Shown here: piece by piece, positions 20,346-32,446 of the stretch
Numbering within the stretch: the first letter of the stretch is position 1
Layout of the letters: every line of letters begins with the position of its first letter
Source: Apiotrichum sp. Y4204
Taxonomy: Eukaryota > Basidiomycota > Tremellomycetes > Trichosporonales > Trichosporonaceae
Assembly: GCA_025531455.1 (NCBI GenBank)
Contig: JAMYHL010000116.1
Location: forward strand, 1 to 64,000
Length of the DNA stretch: 64,000 nucleotides
Direction: 5' to 3'
Notes under the pieces: generated by a model
The model's database searches: none
Seen by the model: the letters and a program-made list of their open reading frames with translations, nothing else
What the model was told of the DNA's origin: nothing
Position numbers and translations under genes: made by a program

Positions 20346-23300
20346 CTATCCAATCGCAATCCGCAGGCTCTCGAGAATAATCTCCTTGTCCTCGGGGGTA
20401 TCCGCAAACATGAAGTATTCCTGGAGAGTCAGCACCAACAAAAAGACAGGAGATGAGCTTCGGCGCAGCTCACTCCCACTTCCCTGGCCCACGCATTCTG
20501 CCTGCACTCACATGACCGTGTCCGTCCCGGAGCTTCCAGCTACCGCGCACCTGACTTTCCTCGTACGCCTCGTCCACAGTCGCCTTGCTAAGCGGCGCGG
20601 TCGCGAGCGCCGCGTCCGTCTCGCTGTCGGAGCGGTACATGCGCAGCTCGGCGCCAAACAGGTGGAAGTAGCGCCGCCGCCATGTCAGCGACGCAGACGT
20701 CTGCACCGTCACCCACTGATATCAGCACTAAATCCAGAATCTGGCCACTCGTACTCACACCTCTCAGCATGATCCCGCCATCAATTTTGCCGCTCCGCAG
20801 CTGCTCGCGGATGGCGGCGGAATGGCGGCGCTCCTCCTCGAGGCGCTCGAGTTCGCGGCGTTCGCGCTCGAGGCGCTCGCGCGCAGCCTTGGACGCCGCC
20901 TCGCGCTCGCGTTCACGCCGCTCATGCGCGAGTCGTTCGCGCTCCGCCTCCTGCCGTGCGCGCCGCTCACGCTCGGCCGCAAGCCGCTCGGCCTCGCGGC
21001 GCTCCTCCGCACGTCGCTCCTCCGCTTCCTTGCGCGCATCCTCCCGTAGCTCCGCCTCCTCCCGCTCCGCCGCAATCCGTGCCTCCTCCGCGCGCTTCAG
21101 CTCCGCCTCCAGGCCCCGACTGCCAAGACCCACGTAGCCCGCACGCTCATCCTCGAGCTGTGGATCGGTCGGAGACATGGCATCGAGCGCGGCAGACAGT
21201 GGCGCTGAAAGTTGCCCGCTCATCGGGGTCGGGGGCAAACTGCCAAGGCCGGCCGGGAGGCGGGGCAACGGCTGAGCCATCATCTCGAGACGCCCGAGAC
21301 TGCTGTACTGCGAACCCGCATCGTCCTCCCGCAGATCGGGGATGCCGCCCGCGAGCACCTCGCTGATCTCGCTCGGAGGTGGGCGCGGCGAGCCCTCGGA
21401 CTCTGGCGCCTCGTGCAGCTCGATGCGCCCGTCGGCGGACTCGTTAATTGACGCACTCCGGTTGCGGCGGTGTGCACGGGCTGCACTCGCGGCCGAGGTG
21501 AGTTGCCCAACAGGCGAGATGACTCCCGAGCTCGCGGATCGGATCCGCTGAATCCGCAGCGAGTGCGTGTCTTCCTCAGCCGTGTCATACCCCGTCTCCG
21601 AGCCGCCAAGCGACCCGCGGGGACGGGACAACTGGGAGATGTCACTTGGTCGCGACACGCGGGACACGTCGCTAGGGCGCGAGAGGCGTTCAATGTCGCT
21701 TGGGCGAGAAAGGCGCGACGCGTCGCTGGGGCGCGCGGACCGTTCCCGCTCGGCCATGATCCTCACCGGCGGCTCGGGGAGGATTTCGGGAACGTCGACC
21801 ATATCCTTGGTCGCATTCCGGCTCCAGCGCTTCTTGGTCTTCTCCATGATCGTCTCCACGAACCCGTGGCCGTCTTCCGATCCGACATGCACGACGCCTT
21901 TGTCCGCGATGTTAGGGTCGATAAGGTGCGTCGGGAGCATTTGCGGAGCCGCCCGTGGCGTCGCTTGCTTGCCGCGTTGCTTCGCGCGCTCCTCCTCGGC
22001 GCGCCGCCAGCGCTCAAGGGCGTCGTTGTGTTCCGCGGCGGAGTCCTTGTGCTTCCCGCTACCTTGCCTCGTCGGCGGCGTATACCCTATTCCACCGCTG
22101 GCGGTGCGATACCCGCTCTTCCCGCCAAACAGGCTGCCAAGGCCCAGGCCAGATAGGACCTCCTCCTTCTGCGAACCCGAGACCTCGGAAAGCGACGAGC
22201 GCGCATGCGCGCGCGCGCGCGGCGATGTCGGGGGAGTGACATTGCTGCTGCGCCGAAGGCGCAGCGCGCGCGTGAGCGATGCCGTCCGCGACCGTTGCTG
22301 CGGCGCATTGTAACTGGACGGCGAATACGTAGGTGAGGTCGAGTCGTCGGGTGAGTACCCGCTGCCGTTCGTGTTGGTGCGCGGAGAGCGGAACAGGCGC
22401 ATTTTGCTCTTGGACCCAGTGGAACCAGTCGACGCGCGCGAGTTGCGCGCAGCGTTTCCCATACCTGCGGAAGCCATGCCGCCGGCAGCGGCAGACAAGG
22501 GGCTCGAGTCACTGTATCTGCTCGTCGGGCGGCCGTCGGTGGACAAGTTGCGGGCGTGGTTTGCGTGCGGGGACATGGGCTCGGATGGCTCGGAGGGAGA
22601 GAGCGGAGACACTGCGTCGTCCTCGCTCAGATTCACAACGTTCGTTACAGAGCCCGCATCCTCGTCCTTGTCGAGGCGCGGCGAGGTCGGTGCGGTGGTC
22701 ATGCTCTGCGTCTGACTTGTCAGAGAGAGTGGACTCGAGATGTCGCTCGAGGACGGGTGGGTCGGCACCGACTCTGTCGTGGCCGCGACTGGCGAGGTGG
22801 GTGAGGCGGGGTGGTCGTCAAGCGGAAGGTAGGGGGAGCGAGATCTGGCGAATGTAGCAGCGGCAGCGGCAGTAGCCGGGAGATCAGGACGCGTCTCATC
22901 CGTCATGGGAACAGAATCTGGGACAATAGGTGGCACTGGCTGGGGAGGCACGGTTGCGGCAACACTGGTCTGCGGGGTGGTGTCGGGCGTCGCATGCGCG
23001 GTGCGGTCAAGCGAGTCGTCGTCTGTCTGTGTGGGAGCCTGCCGAGCTTGGTGTTCCTCTGCCTCTACTGGCGTCTGGAGATGCTGGGCCAGCTGTCCCC
23101 CTTCGCCCAGGCTGAAACCCTGTTTCGCGCTGCCGTTTACGTTGGCCGTACCTTCAGGCACGAGGTCGGCCACCGGATGCTGATGCTGGCCATTGACGAT
23201 CGGCAGTCCCAAGCCCACGGGCTCCTTCCCCTCGTCATCGAGGCATTCGTCGCTGCGAGATGTCGCACGGCTCTCGCCGCGCGAGGTACCGTTCAGCGCG

Positions 23301-26300
23301 CTAAGGTTGACGACGCGCGCGGCCGCTGGACGCACACTGAGGGTCACCGCACCAGTCACGGCGCTCATGAGCTCGTTCAGGTCAAGTGGGTCCGGACTGA
23401 GTGGGGACGAGCGAAGGCCGACGGGCGACGGCTCATCGACAGCCGGCGTGCCGGGAACGCTGGGCAGGTCGAGGGTGGACGTCGAGTAAGGCGAGTTTGG
23501 CGACAGGAGAATGTCGCGGTCCGCAAGGCGCGGCGTGCCGTTCGTGTCCACCGCGTCGAGCGGGGAGGCCATAGAGTCCGCTGGCGAGAGGAGAAAATCG
23601 TCCTCGCGTGGGGTGGATGACACGGCAGTGGCGAACGACGCAGTTGCTTCGGTGCTCGACGTGTCAAACGACACTGACGACCGCGAGGAGCCGCCTGCGG
23701 AGATGGGGGTCATGTCGTTCCGAAGACTGCTACCTCGCGGTGGCGCATCCAGCATGGGGGACTGGGAGCCGGGCACGAGAAGCGCAGTGTTGGGGGCCGG
23801 CAGAGGCCGCTGGCGCGTAGGCGACAGCGACAGACCCGGATACTGGTTCGCCTGATCAAGGGACGTTCGCGGGGTGGGTATGGACACTGGAGGCCGTGTC
23901 GGGCGCGCGAGACGGTCCCCTGAGGGAGCGCCTGGCCCCATCTGCGCGTTTTGTTGGAGAAGCGGAGACGACTGCACCTGAACAGGCATGGCCGCCTGGG
24001 GGAGAGGCGGCAGCGGTTCAAGCGGTGCAGCGCTTGCATCACGAGTACCATCAGGCAGGGGCGGGAGCGACGGCCGGAACGGGTCTGCCCGGCCCTGTAC
24101 GTCCGCGAGGATCTTGTCAATGTCGTACTCTGTTGGCTCGCGGTTGTGGCCGCGCCCGTGGCCATGGGTGACGATGTGGTGCTCGCGCCCGCGATGAGAC
24201 TCGAGCAACGGCGATGGCGGCGGAAGTGGGGGAAGTGGCAGATCCGGCGCCGGGCTCGGCGGCGGAAGACGCGGGCGGGAAAACGGCGAGTCCACGCCTG
24301 GTGAAAGCGCCGGTGACGATGCGCCGTCCTGGTGAGTTGGCGTGACTGGCGCCGGGGGCAGTCCCGGTGGGGGCGGGGTATTGGCGGCCATGCGGTCCAG
24401 GCGGTCAGTAGACGTCTTACGCAGGGCCGATACGCTCGCTGTCGGTGGAGGGAGGTGGTCGCGACGGTAGGGCAGATCAGAGTCATCGTACACAGGGCTG
24501 AGCAGGCTCGAGGCGTGCCGTGAGTTGGGTCCCGACGTCGTCGATGACCGCCAGTCACCCGCAGTCATGGACGACACACGTGGATCGAGCGAGGACTGCG
24601 ACGTACGCTGGTCCTGGAACGGCAACGGGCCTTGCACCGTGCGGGCGGCGCTGCTGCGGTTCGATCCAGGCAGCGAGCCCTCGCCCGAGACGGTGCGGGA
24701 CAACGCCTGCCGCGACGATGTGCGCTCAGGAAGCTGCTGCAGCGTGAGGTTGTCCTGTGAGGCACCACTACGCGCACTGCGACCACTATGCCCGCTGTCC
24801 CTCTGAGACGCCGGGTTCGTCACATGTGGGGGGACGTTGACGACCCCGATGGGCCCGAGCCCGAGACCAATCCCCCCGCCAGGCATACCGCTGGTTCCAG
24901 ACATACTGCCGGGCATGCCGAGCGGCTGTGCCGACAAAGGAGTTCCGGACGGTGGGCCGGCGGCACCGGGCACGGAGGTCGACACGGACATGCCCCCTTT
25001 GCGCGGCTGCTCGCGCGGGCCCATCGCGCGAGGCTCCTTGGCAGCGCGCAGGGCGTGCGGCATCGGCATTGGCATCTCGTCGGGAACGTGCACCTTGTCC
25101 GGAAACTGGTTGGACGCCGTACCAAACGTGTTGCGTAAATCGGGCTTCCTGTCAGGTTTGCGCGGCGGATCAGGCGAAGCCCTGTGTTCTCGCGTCTCGC
25201 GGTCGGGACGAGCATCCGGCATCGGGTCGTGCGTGGGTGCGCCGCGGTGTGTGCTCTGGTTATCGCTCTTCCGAGAGCGCAACGAGCCCTGCGAGGTAGT
25301 TCGCCCGTGCTGCGCACGCGAGCGCTCCGTTCGTTCGGCAGCCGCCGATGCAGCCGCCGCAGCCAGCTGCCGAGCGTGTTCGCGCGCCTTGCCATGATAC
25401 ACTGGCTCTTCGCGCGACTTGTATCGCGTCACCGGCTCGCCGTTTTCGCGGGACTTCTGGCGCCTGATCGGTTCCTGACGCTGCGGGGCCTTGCGGAACG
25501 GGCCCCAGCCGCGGTCGCGTTCACTCTTTGGCGGCGCGACCGCGACGGGCGCGGCGTTGACGGTGTATGACTGCGGAGTCTGGTAGTGATAGCCCTGGCT
25601 GTAGTGCATCGGTTTGGGCATTGGCGGAATCTGTGGGACGGCCGGAGGTGGCGGCATTGGCGGGATATACGACATCGGGGGGACGGCGGGGACGACGGGA
25701 ATTGAGGGCACGGCGACCGGCGGCAGCTGCATAGGGCGTTTGCGAGGCGATGGTGAGAGGCGAGGCGAGGGGCGAGGGGAAAGGGATGGGCTCGGCCCGG
25801 GGTGACCATAAGGCTGTGGACGGATCGGTGGAAAAGTGGAAGTTTGCGACTTGGGAGAGGTGGATGTCCCCAGAGACGCGAGCGACGTGACGGACATGCC
25901 TGCGGGAATGCCAATGGGGGCCGAAGTGAAGACTGGCGGCGAGTTCATCGCTGGTGACGATTGGACAGACGCGGGCACGGAGGGAACTGTTGTCGGCGGG
26001 GGCGGGAGGGGCGACGGGCTTGTCATTAATGGATATGTGGGTGAGGAGGGAACCTGAACTGGCGGGAGTTGTGGAGCACCAGTACCAAAGGCAGACCACG
26101 CCGCATCCGATGGTGCAGCGCCCGGGGTGACCACTGGAAGGGCTGGCAAGGTTGTCGAGCTCGACATGGCAGGCAACGGCGGGCGCTCCTCTGTCGTCTT
26201 GACAGCACCAGGTGGTAATGCGGATGCGCGGGGCGTGATATCGTCGCCGCCATCTCTTGCTGCGCCGCTCGGCGGGGTCGGGGGTCCGGACGTGCTTGCG

Positions 26301-28109
26301 CCAGCAGCGGCAGCGGTGAGAGCCTTGTACGCCGGCGACGCCTTGTCCGCCGTCTTGGGACTCTGTCCACGCTGGAACACGCGCGCAGTTACCGGCGCCA
26401 GGCCCTCCGACTCGGCGTCGCTCACTTCCGGTGTCGGTAGGTCTGGCAGCTCGCGCTCGCTCAGCGGCCGCTCGTACATGTACCGTGGGCCTGCTGGCGG
26501 TGCGTATGACACCGGCGAGGCGCTTTCTGGGCCGAATCGAGAGCCACCGGGATAGCGGGATATGGAGGACGAGGACGAGGACGACGCATGACGGGGCTGT
26601 TGCTGCACGACTGTGGCTGGCTGCTGTACCGGATGCGACGCTGAATGGGGCACCGCGGGGAGCGGGGACCGACCGAGCGGGCCTCGCAACTGCGCCGAGG
26701 GTGTCGGGGGTCCTGGCGGGCCCGGCGGGGATAAACTCCTAGTTGCAATGGGTGTCTGGACTGATTCGACGGTGTTATGCTCAAGCTCAGCCTCCGCTGC
26801 GTTTCGTGCGCGTGCCTCGGGACCTCTGGGTGGCGGCGATGCGGTGGATGCCGAGGCGGAGAGCGCGGAGAGTGCGGAGATGGACGAAGAGGTCGACGCG
26901 GTGGGCGCATGTGTCGATGTGGATGTGGATGGGGTGGTGTGGGAGAAGGGGGAGAATGGTGGCGACTGCGCTGTTTGTGCTGCCGGACGCGTTGACGTCG
27001 ACGTCGAGGCGGCCTGCAATATCCCCGTCCGTGCGGCGTCAGCCGTGCGCGCTGTGGCTGATGGCGCAGAGGTGGCGCTCGTGCTGGGGCTGATGCTGGG
27101 ACTCGTAATCTCCGGGAGTGTGGACTGATCTCCTGGCGCATGCTCAACGGCGCTCGAAGCCGCGAGTCGGTCTCTTGAGATACCAAGGCGCTCGGCGACA
27201 AAGGCGTCCGCGAGAACGTCCTCGGGTCGCGTGAGGGACACGAGCGCGAGGTAGTTCTGGGCTGTCAGATGCACACCACCGTGATGCGAGAGACAGAAAC
27301 TCACTGGAAACAGGGCGGCGAAGGTGCGTGAATGCAAGACCGCTTTTGCTTTCCGGACACCGCTGGGCGTTAGCTGTACTGTCATTCGAGGAGGAGGATG
27401 AGCCGCAGAGCATGCGCCACCGAAGGTGTGCCATCGTCGCGCAATGGACATGACCCAATGACATTGACGTCGCCGAAACACTCCGGTAATGGTGAGACAA
27501 CCTCCGGCATGGCGCCGGCGGCATCCCTCTCCACAGCGCGCGGTGCACCTGCAGCCTCTCCGCCTGATTACTCCTTCTTCCTGTTCCGTCTCTCTCTCTC
27601 TCTTTACTCACCCCACACCGGCGCCAATGCGCAGGACCACGAGCCCATGACCCGCGACGACGGCGTACCCAAAGCTCGCGCCGTTCGCGTCGGCGGGGGC
27701 GGCGAGGCGCGCGCGGAGGGCGGGCAGCGCAGGGTCCGGGCCGCGGTCGACGAGCACGATCGCCGTCGATGTCGGCGAGGCGTACGCCGCGACGAGCCTG
27801 GCGTCAGTAAACAAAAATGGGAGGGCTCATTGTTTCTCGGCGCATCCAACGCATCCAGCAGAACAGCCGACAGGGTGGGATATGGAGTACACCGCGCGCT
27901 GGGCCCTTGTCTTGCTTGTCTCCGCTTGGGCCGTCGCGTGCTGTCTCCTGTGTTTTGTGTTCTGTCTCGCGTCCTTTCATATTCTTATTTGGGCCTGAGA
28001 ATTGCGCCACGCCATGTGCGGCGGCGACTCACCACCGGGTCGGGTCGTCACTTGCGTGCACGGCCTGCACGGCGGCCGCGAGGGCGGGGTCCGATGTGTC
28101 GGCGGACAT
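20346..28109 (-). CDS. Giant cytoskeletal protein: ADF-H domain, disordered middle, coiled coil, PH domain
   Basis: Five exons, 28109-28033, 27797-27612, 27362-20759, 20715-20512 and 20420-20346, encode 2381 residues. Residues 1 to about 140 resemble an ADF-homology domain of the Abp1/coactosin kind: DDPTRWLVAAYASPTSTAIV, GASFGYAVVAGHGLVVLRIG, then KAKAVLHSRTFAALFP. About 2000 residues of Pro/Ser/Thr-rich disordered sequence follow, with many PPxP runs and LSRPSDI repeats. A highly charged coiled coil (EAELREDARKEAEERRAEER) leads into a C-terminal PH domain beginning GIMLRGWVTVQTSASLTWRR and ending EYFMFADTPEDKEIILESL. Actin binding at one end and phosphoinositide binding at the other suggest a cortical actin-membrane tether. 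The first three exons were joined to preserve the ADF-H pattern and are less certain than the rest; the PH exons are firm. Confidence 0.82.
21650..21745 (-). repeat. LSRPSDI repeats in the ADF-H/PH protein
   Basis: Four to five in-frame copies of a 24-27 bp unit encoding (R/L)SRPSDxxR. Copies differ at several third positions, so the repeat is old rather than freshly expanded. It is a possible phosphorylation or docking array in the disordered region. Confidence 0.7.
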
Positions 28110-29202
28110 GCCCGCGGTGGGGGATGGGGTGCTGTGGATGGGATAGAGAAAGAATGGAGAGAGAGAGGAAGAGAGAGAGTGGATAAGAGCAAAGCAAGTG
28201 ATGATGATGGACGGCGACGACGACGAGCACCGCGAGGACAGAGAGAGAGAGTGGCTCGATTGGATTGCCGTCCCGCCCGGCGTTGTACGGCATCCCCTCC
28301 CCTGGAACAACTAAGACATTTCATTGCCCGTCCGACTGCGAACGGGGAGACAACGCGGCGGCTATGCATACGCTGCTCTGTGACGCTCTCGTGCTCGCCA
28401 AGCACGCTCTTTCACTCTGATGCATGTATCTCTGCTGCGGGATGCTCGCTGCAGCAACTACGCTGCTCGTCGCTGAATGTGCCACTCTCCGCTTCAAAGT
28501 CTTCACCACCACCCCGTCTCATGCATTCTCCTTTCACGTTCTCGTAACCTCCGCAGCGTGCAACATCATATCCCCCCTGGTACCCACGCGGCGCACAGCG
28601 CTCACGGCTATAAGCTCAGCCTCACCTCAGCACCGTCTCGGCATGCGTGCTGTCACCACAGGGGACAAAGCAGCGAGATTGTATGCAGCAGTGCACTCCG
28701 GGCCTCCGCGTTAAGCTCGGGTGCGAGATCTGGCCGCGGTCTCGGCTCGCTCTGCCTCGCGCTGCTCGCCGTCGGCGCGTATGCATCCCAATCTCTCCTC
28801 GATCCTCGATATGCTCTCCGCCGTCGGCGATGAGATGAAGTGCCAGGGGCCGCGCCCAGACCGGTGCAGCATCCAGCATCTTGAGCTTAAAACAGCTCTC
28901 TGCACGTGCTCGATAAGAGGTGCTCTCTGGGCTATTAAGCTCACACAGGCCCAGCTGAAGCATGAAGCTTGTATAAAGCTTGCTGGGTGCTGCAGAGAGC
29001 GCCATGTAGGAGATGCTGCAGCGGATGTTGCCACGGACTGAACGCTTTATAGATCTGACATGCTGACCCAGTGCTCGCTTCTGCTCTCCTTCGATACCCA
29101 CGGAATGCATAAACAAGTTTGATCTCTGTAAAGAATAGGACAGCATAGAATGATAGAACGATAATGGTAACTGTGCACACGCTGTCTCTCTGATGATACG
29201 GT
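28110..29202. other. Upstream region of the ADF-H/PH gene
   Basis: 1.1 kb, also the 3' flank of the homeodomain gene. It includes a GA-rich leader at 28140-28260. Nothing else is evident. Confidence 0.5.
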
Positions 29203-30893
29203 CTATCTCTCTCTCTTATCAATGATTTTATCGAGGTCACCGCCAGCAATGACCTCACTCTCGACGCCAACGCATTCTAGCTGCACGTCGCGCGCCGCCT
29301 GGGCCTCCCGTGTGCCGCTAAGCGTGGTGGGCACTGGCACTAGGACCAACCATGCCATGCCGAGGGTGACGTCGGCGGCGTGCGTGCCCCACTGGTGCGG
29401 GGGGACGGGCCAGGCGGCAGGAGCGGCGGTGGCGGGACGGCCGTCTGCCTGGGCGACAGCAGCGGTGAAGACGTTGTCCGGAACGTGTGAGGTGGGGGCG
29501 GTGGGGAGGGGCGCGTACATGTGAGAGTAGTTGGAGTACACCGGGTCGACGCCGACGTCGATGCCAAGGCCCAGGGGTGGGGTGGCGGCAGGAGCCGAGC
29601 CCGGGGTCAGGGCCGGGGTGGGGTCGCGCGACATGGACATGTCGGAGGTGGTGTTGGAGGTGTTGGAGGTGCCCGGCGCGTTGAAGGCGAATGGGTAGGA
29701 CACGTCCTGCGCAAAAGTAGCGGTGGGGAGCGGGGTGGGGAGTGGGTTCACCTGCTGCAAGTCCAGGTCGAGCGGTGCGGGCTGGAACACTTGTGTGTGA
29801 TTGTTAAAGGGCGTGACGACCAGGGGCGAGGGGGTGTTGGCGGCCGCGTTGACATCGACATGGATGTTGTTGTGGACGGCGGTGGTGATGGGGGCAGGGT
29901 AGCGCGCGAGGAGCGCGTTAAAGTTTGTAAGGCCCTCATTGATATCCTGCTGTCAGTCTTGCATCCTTCCGGGTGTTGGCTTCACACTCACCGCCTTCCA
30001 GCCCATGATCTCGAACCGGGCCTCTTCGATGTTGCTGCCCTTAGTAAAGTCGGGCACGGCCTTCCATCCCGAGGGGCGGAGGCGGGCAAAGCGGCACGCG
30101 CCGGCGGGGATTATGCCGCGGATTGCGAGCGAGCCTTTGTAGCAGGATTTGTTTTTGGTCTTGTACGTGTCGAAACCAATGAGCGAGTGGGCCGGGATGG
30201 AGAGGCGGCACGGGGTGCCCTCGTACATGGTCACGACAAGGAGAGTTGGAGGAGAGGCGCGCAGTCCAACGGCAAAGTCGACGGGGCCACCATTGAACGC
30301 GAGCGCTTGGGTCCAGACATGCATGCGGAAAAGAAAGGCCGGGATGATAATTACACCTAGAGGTCAGCTCATCGTTGCGTGTGTTCGCTACGGCCTTACT
30401 TACCGGGCTCGGCAAAGAGGGCCGCCATGTCGGGCACGACGTTGGCAATCGCGTCGGGCTCGGGCGGGGTGTAATCAGGGATGGTAGCTAACTCGCGGCG
30501 CGGCGCGTTGCGGTTTGAAAACCACGTCGTGATCTTCTTGACGTCGTCAACGCCCAAGTAAGCTGCGATGGCTTTCCTGACGGCGAGCGTCGGGTTGCTG
30601 CTCGGATGAGTACAGTATCTCTTTTGTGTCTTGCTATGTACTCACGAGTTTACAATGTATACTTCCTCCAGGTATTTTGCCTGTTCCGGCGTAGGAATGA
30701 AGCGTTCTCTTTGTTTCTCTTTGCTCGCGTGCTCGATGATTTCGCGGCCCCTGGCGCGTTTGGCAGCCGATTCCGGGCCGTCTTCGACCGAGCGCTTCCT
30801 ACTGCTGGTGCTCGAGGTCGACATACTGCGACTGGCCGAGGTGGCGGGGTGCATGGGGAGAGTGGGGGCGACGATAGGCTGGATAGAGGCCAT
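29203..30893 (-). CDS. Homeodomain transcription factor
   Basis: Four exons, 30893-30646, 30597-30404, 30356-29992 and 29946-29203, encode 516 residues. A homeodomain spans about residues 60-117: KQRERFIPTPEQAKYLEEVY in helix 1, NPTLAVRKAIAAYLG in helix 2, and KKITTWFSNRNAPRRE as recognition helix with the invariant W, F, N and R. A basic KRARGR nuclear-localisation-like run precedes it. Residues 150-270 form a folded domain of unknown type (GFDTYKTKNKSCYKG, IIPAGACRFARLRPSGWKAV). The C-terminal half is Pro/Thr/Asn-rich and probably an activation region. It should act in the nucleus; targets are unknown. No partner homeodomain or pheromone gene is adjacent, so I do not call it mating type. 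Confidence 0.88.
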
Positions 30894-32446
30894 CGTGACT
30901 GATCTGGGATGGGGAGAGTAACGATGCTGGGGATGGAGAGCTGAATGGGGATGAGAAGCTGGGTGGGGTGGGGATGTACGACAGAGCTCTCTTAGAGAGT
31001 TGAAAGTGGATGGAAGGATGAGGAGAGGATGAGAATGCAGCGGCGGGTTATGTATCTTGCTGCTTGTTGACAGCGACACCAACCGTTACTCGAGAGACCA
31101 GCTTGATTGGAGTCTGAAGGCAGCGGCGGCAGCGCGTCGCGTCGCGATGGGTGCGAGCAAGTACACAAGTGATGGATGATGGATGTCTGAAGGCAATTCT
31201 CAGGGTCCAAAGAACCTCGAGGCGCGTCTGATGCAGTGATCAGTGATGGAAGACTGCAACTGATGGCGCGGGCGAGACATGGAGAGAGAGACATGGAGAG
31301 ACGAAGAGAGAGAGGTGGTACCCACTCGCTGTCGCTTTGCTCTTGCTCGCGCGCGGGCCGCTCGCTGCTCGCTGCTCGCCAGGCGCTGCTCGCTGTCGCT
31401 TTGGCCGTGATCGCCATGCATATCGAGCTGGGCGGGATGGGCGTACCGCTCCCTTGGGACTGGGATGTGCAACCAGTCTGCTGTGCAGGTATCCTCACTT
31501 GCACAAACATACACACAACCGCGCGTCACGCGTCGCGTGGTGACTACACACGTCCACACACAATCTCCCGCCCGGCAGTCACCCTGGAAACTGCCTTCAG
31601 AACCTCGTCAACGCGTCAACGCGTCGACGCCACCCACGAACCACATCCAATATCCATTATTGCGCACGGTCGCACACCCCTCTTGTGAATGTGTGATGCG
31701 TGATGAGACCCTGGAATCTGCTGTCACTCTTCAATCAGCGGTGCGAGAGTGCGACATTAGTGAGTGAGTCTTCTGGGTCGGCTGTGTCAGTTGTGTTTGT
31801 GCGTCTTTTGTGTGTGTCTGGCAATGTTCGGCCGGAACATTCTTCTGAAGGCACTCTCTTACAGCTCTCCCGTTGAATAGAGTGGTGACTATCGGAGTCC
31901 GCGGTGAGTGACTTGAGAAGGTTGACGATGCGGGTTGCATCTCCCTTGCTTTTTAATTTGCTGTTTTTATTGCATTGCGACCACCGAACAACGACGTCGA
32001 ATGTCAAACACCTGCTCACAACCCTCAAATGGGGCATGCCGAGCTGGCAGTGGGCTGGTTAATGTTGAGCGACATGGATAACCGATCCGGTTTATTGCAC
32101 TGCAAATGTGCCAGCCCGTGAACGAGATTGGATGTCATTTTGGGAGACACTTTTCTTCACAAATCAGTATGTCACCATACATTGTCAGCGCTGGTTGCAA
32201 CTCAGCATCACAGCGACATGACGCAGAGGTAGATTATCAGCCCTATTAAATTTTGCATTGTGAACTCTCTTTTCGCCGCCCGCGGAGCAGTGTGAAACTC
32301 TTAGTCTGTGTGAGATAAGAGAAGTGAGTGGCAAACACGATGAGAGTCAGACGTTCGTTTGTATGTTGTTTGTTTGTGTATGTCAGTCACCGGACGCCGC
32401 ACCGCAGCACCGCGCAATCCGAGTCCGTATCCGCATCTATCATAAT
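30894..32446. other. Upstream region of the homeodomain gene
   Basis: 1.55 kb without supportable genes. It contains a short array of GCTCGCT units around 31360-31400 and GA-rich leader sequence near 31260-31320. Confidence 0.5.

Noticed and set aside
27320..27362. GTGAGT...CAG intron-like segment near the ADF-H end
   Set aside because: Removing it would shift the frame and destroy the helix pattern before HLTAQNYLALV; the retained reading fits the ADF-H domain better.
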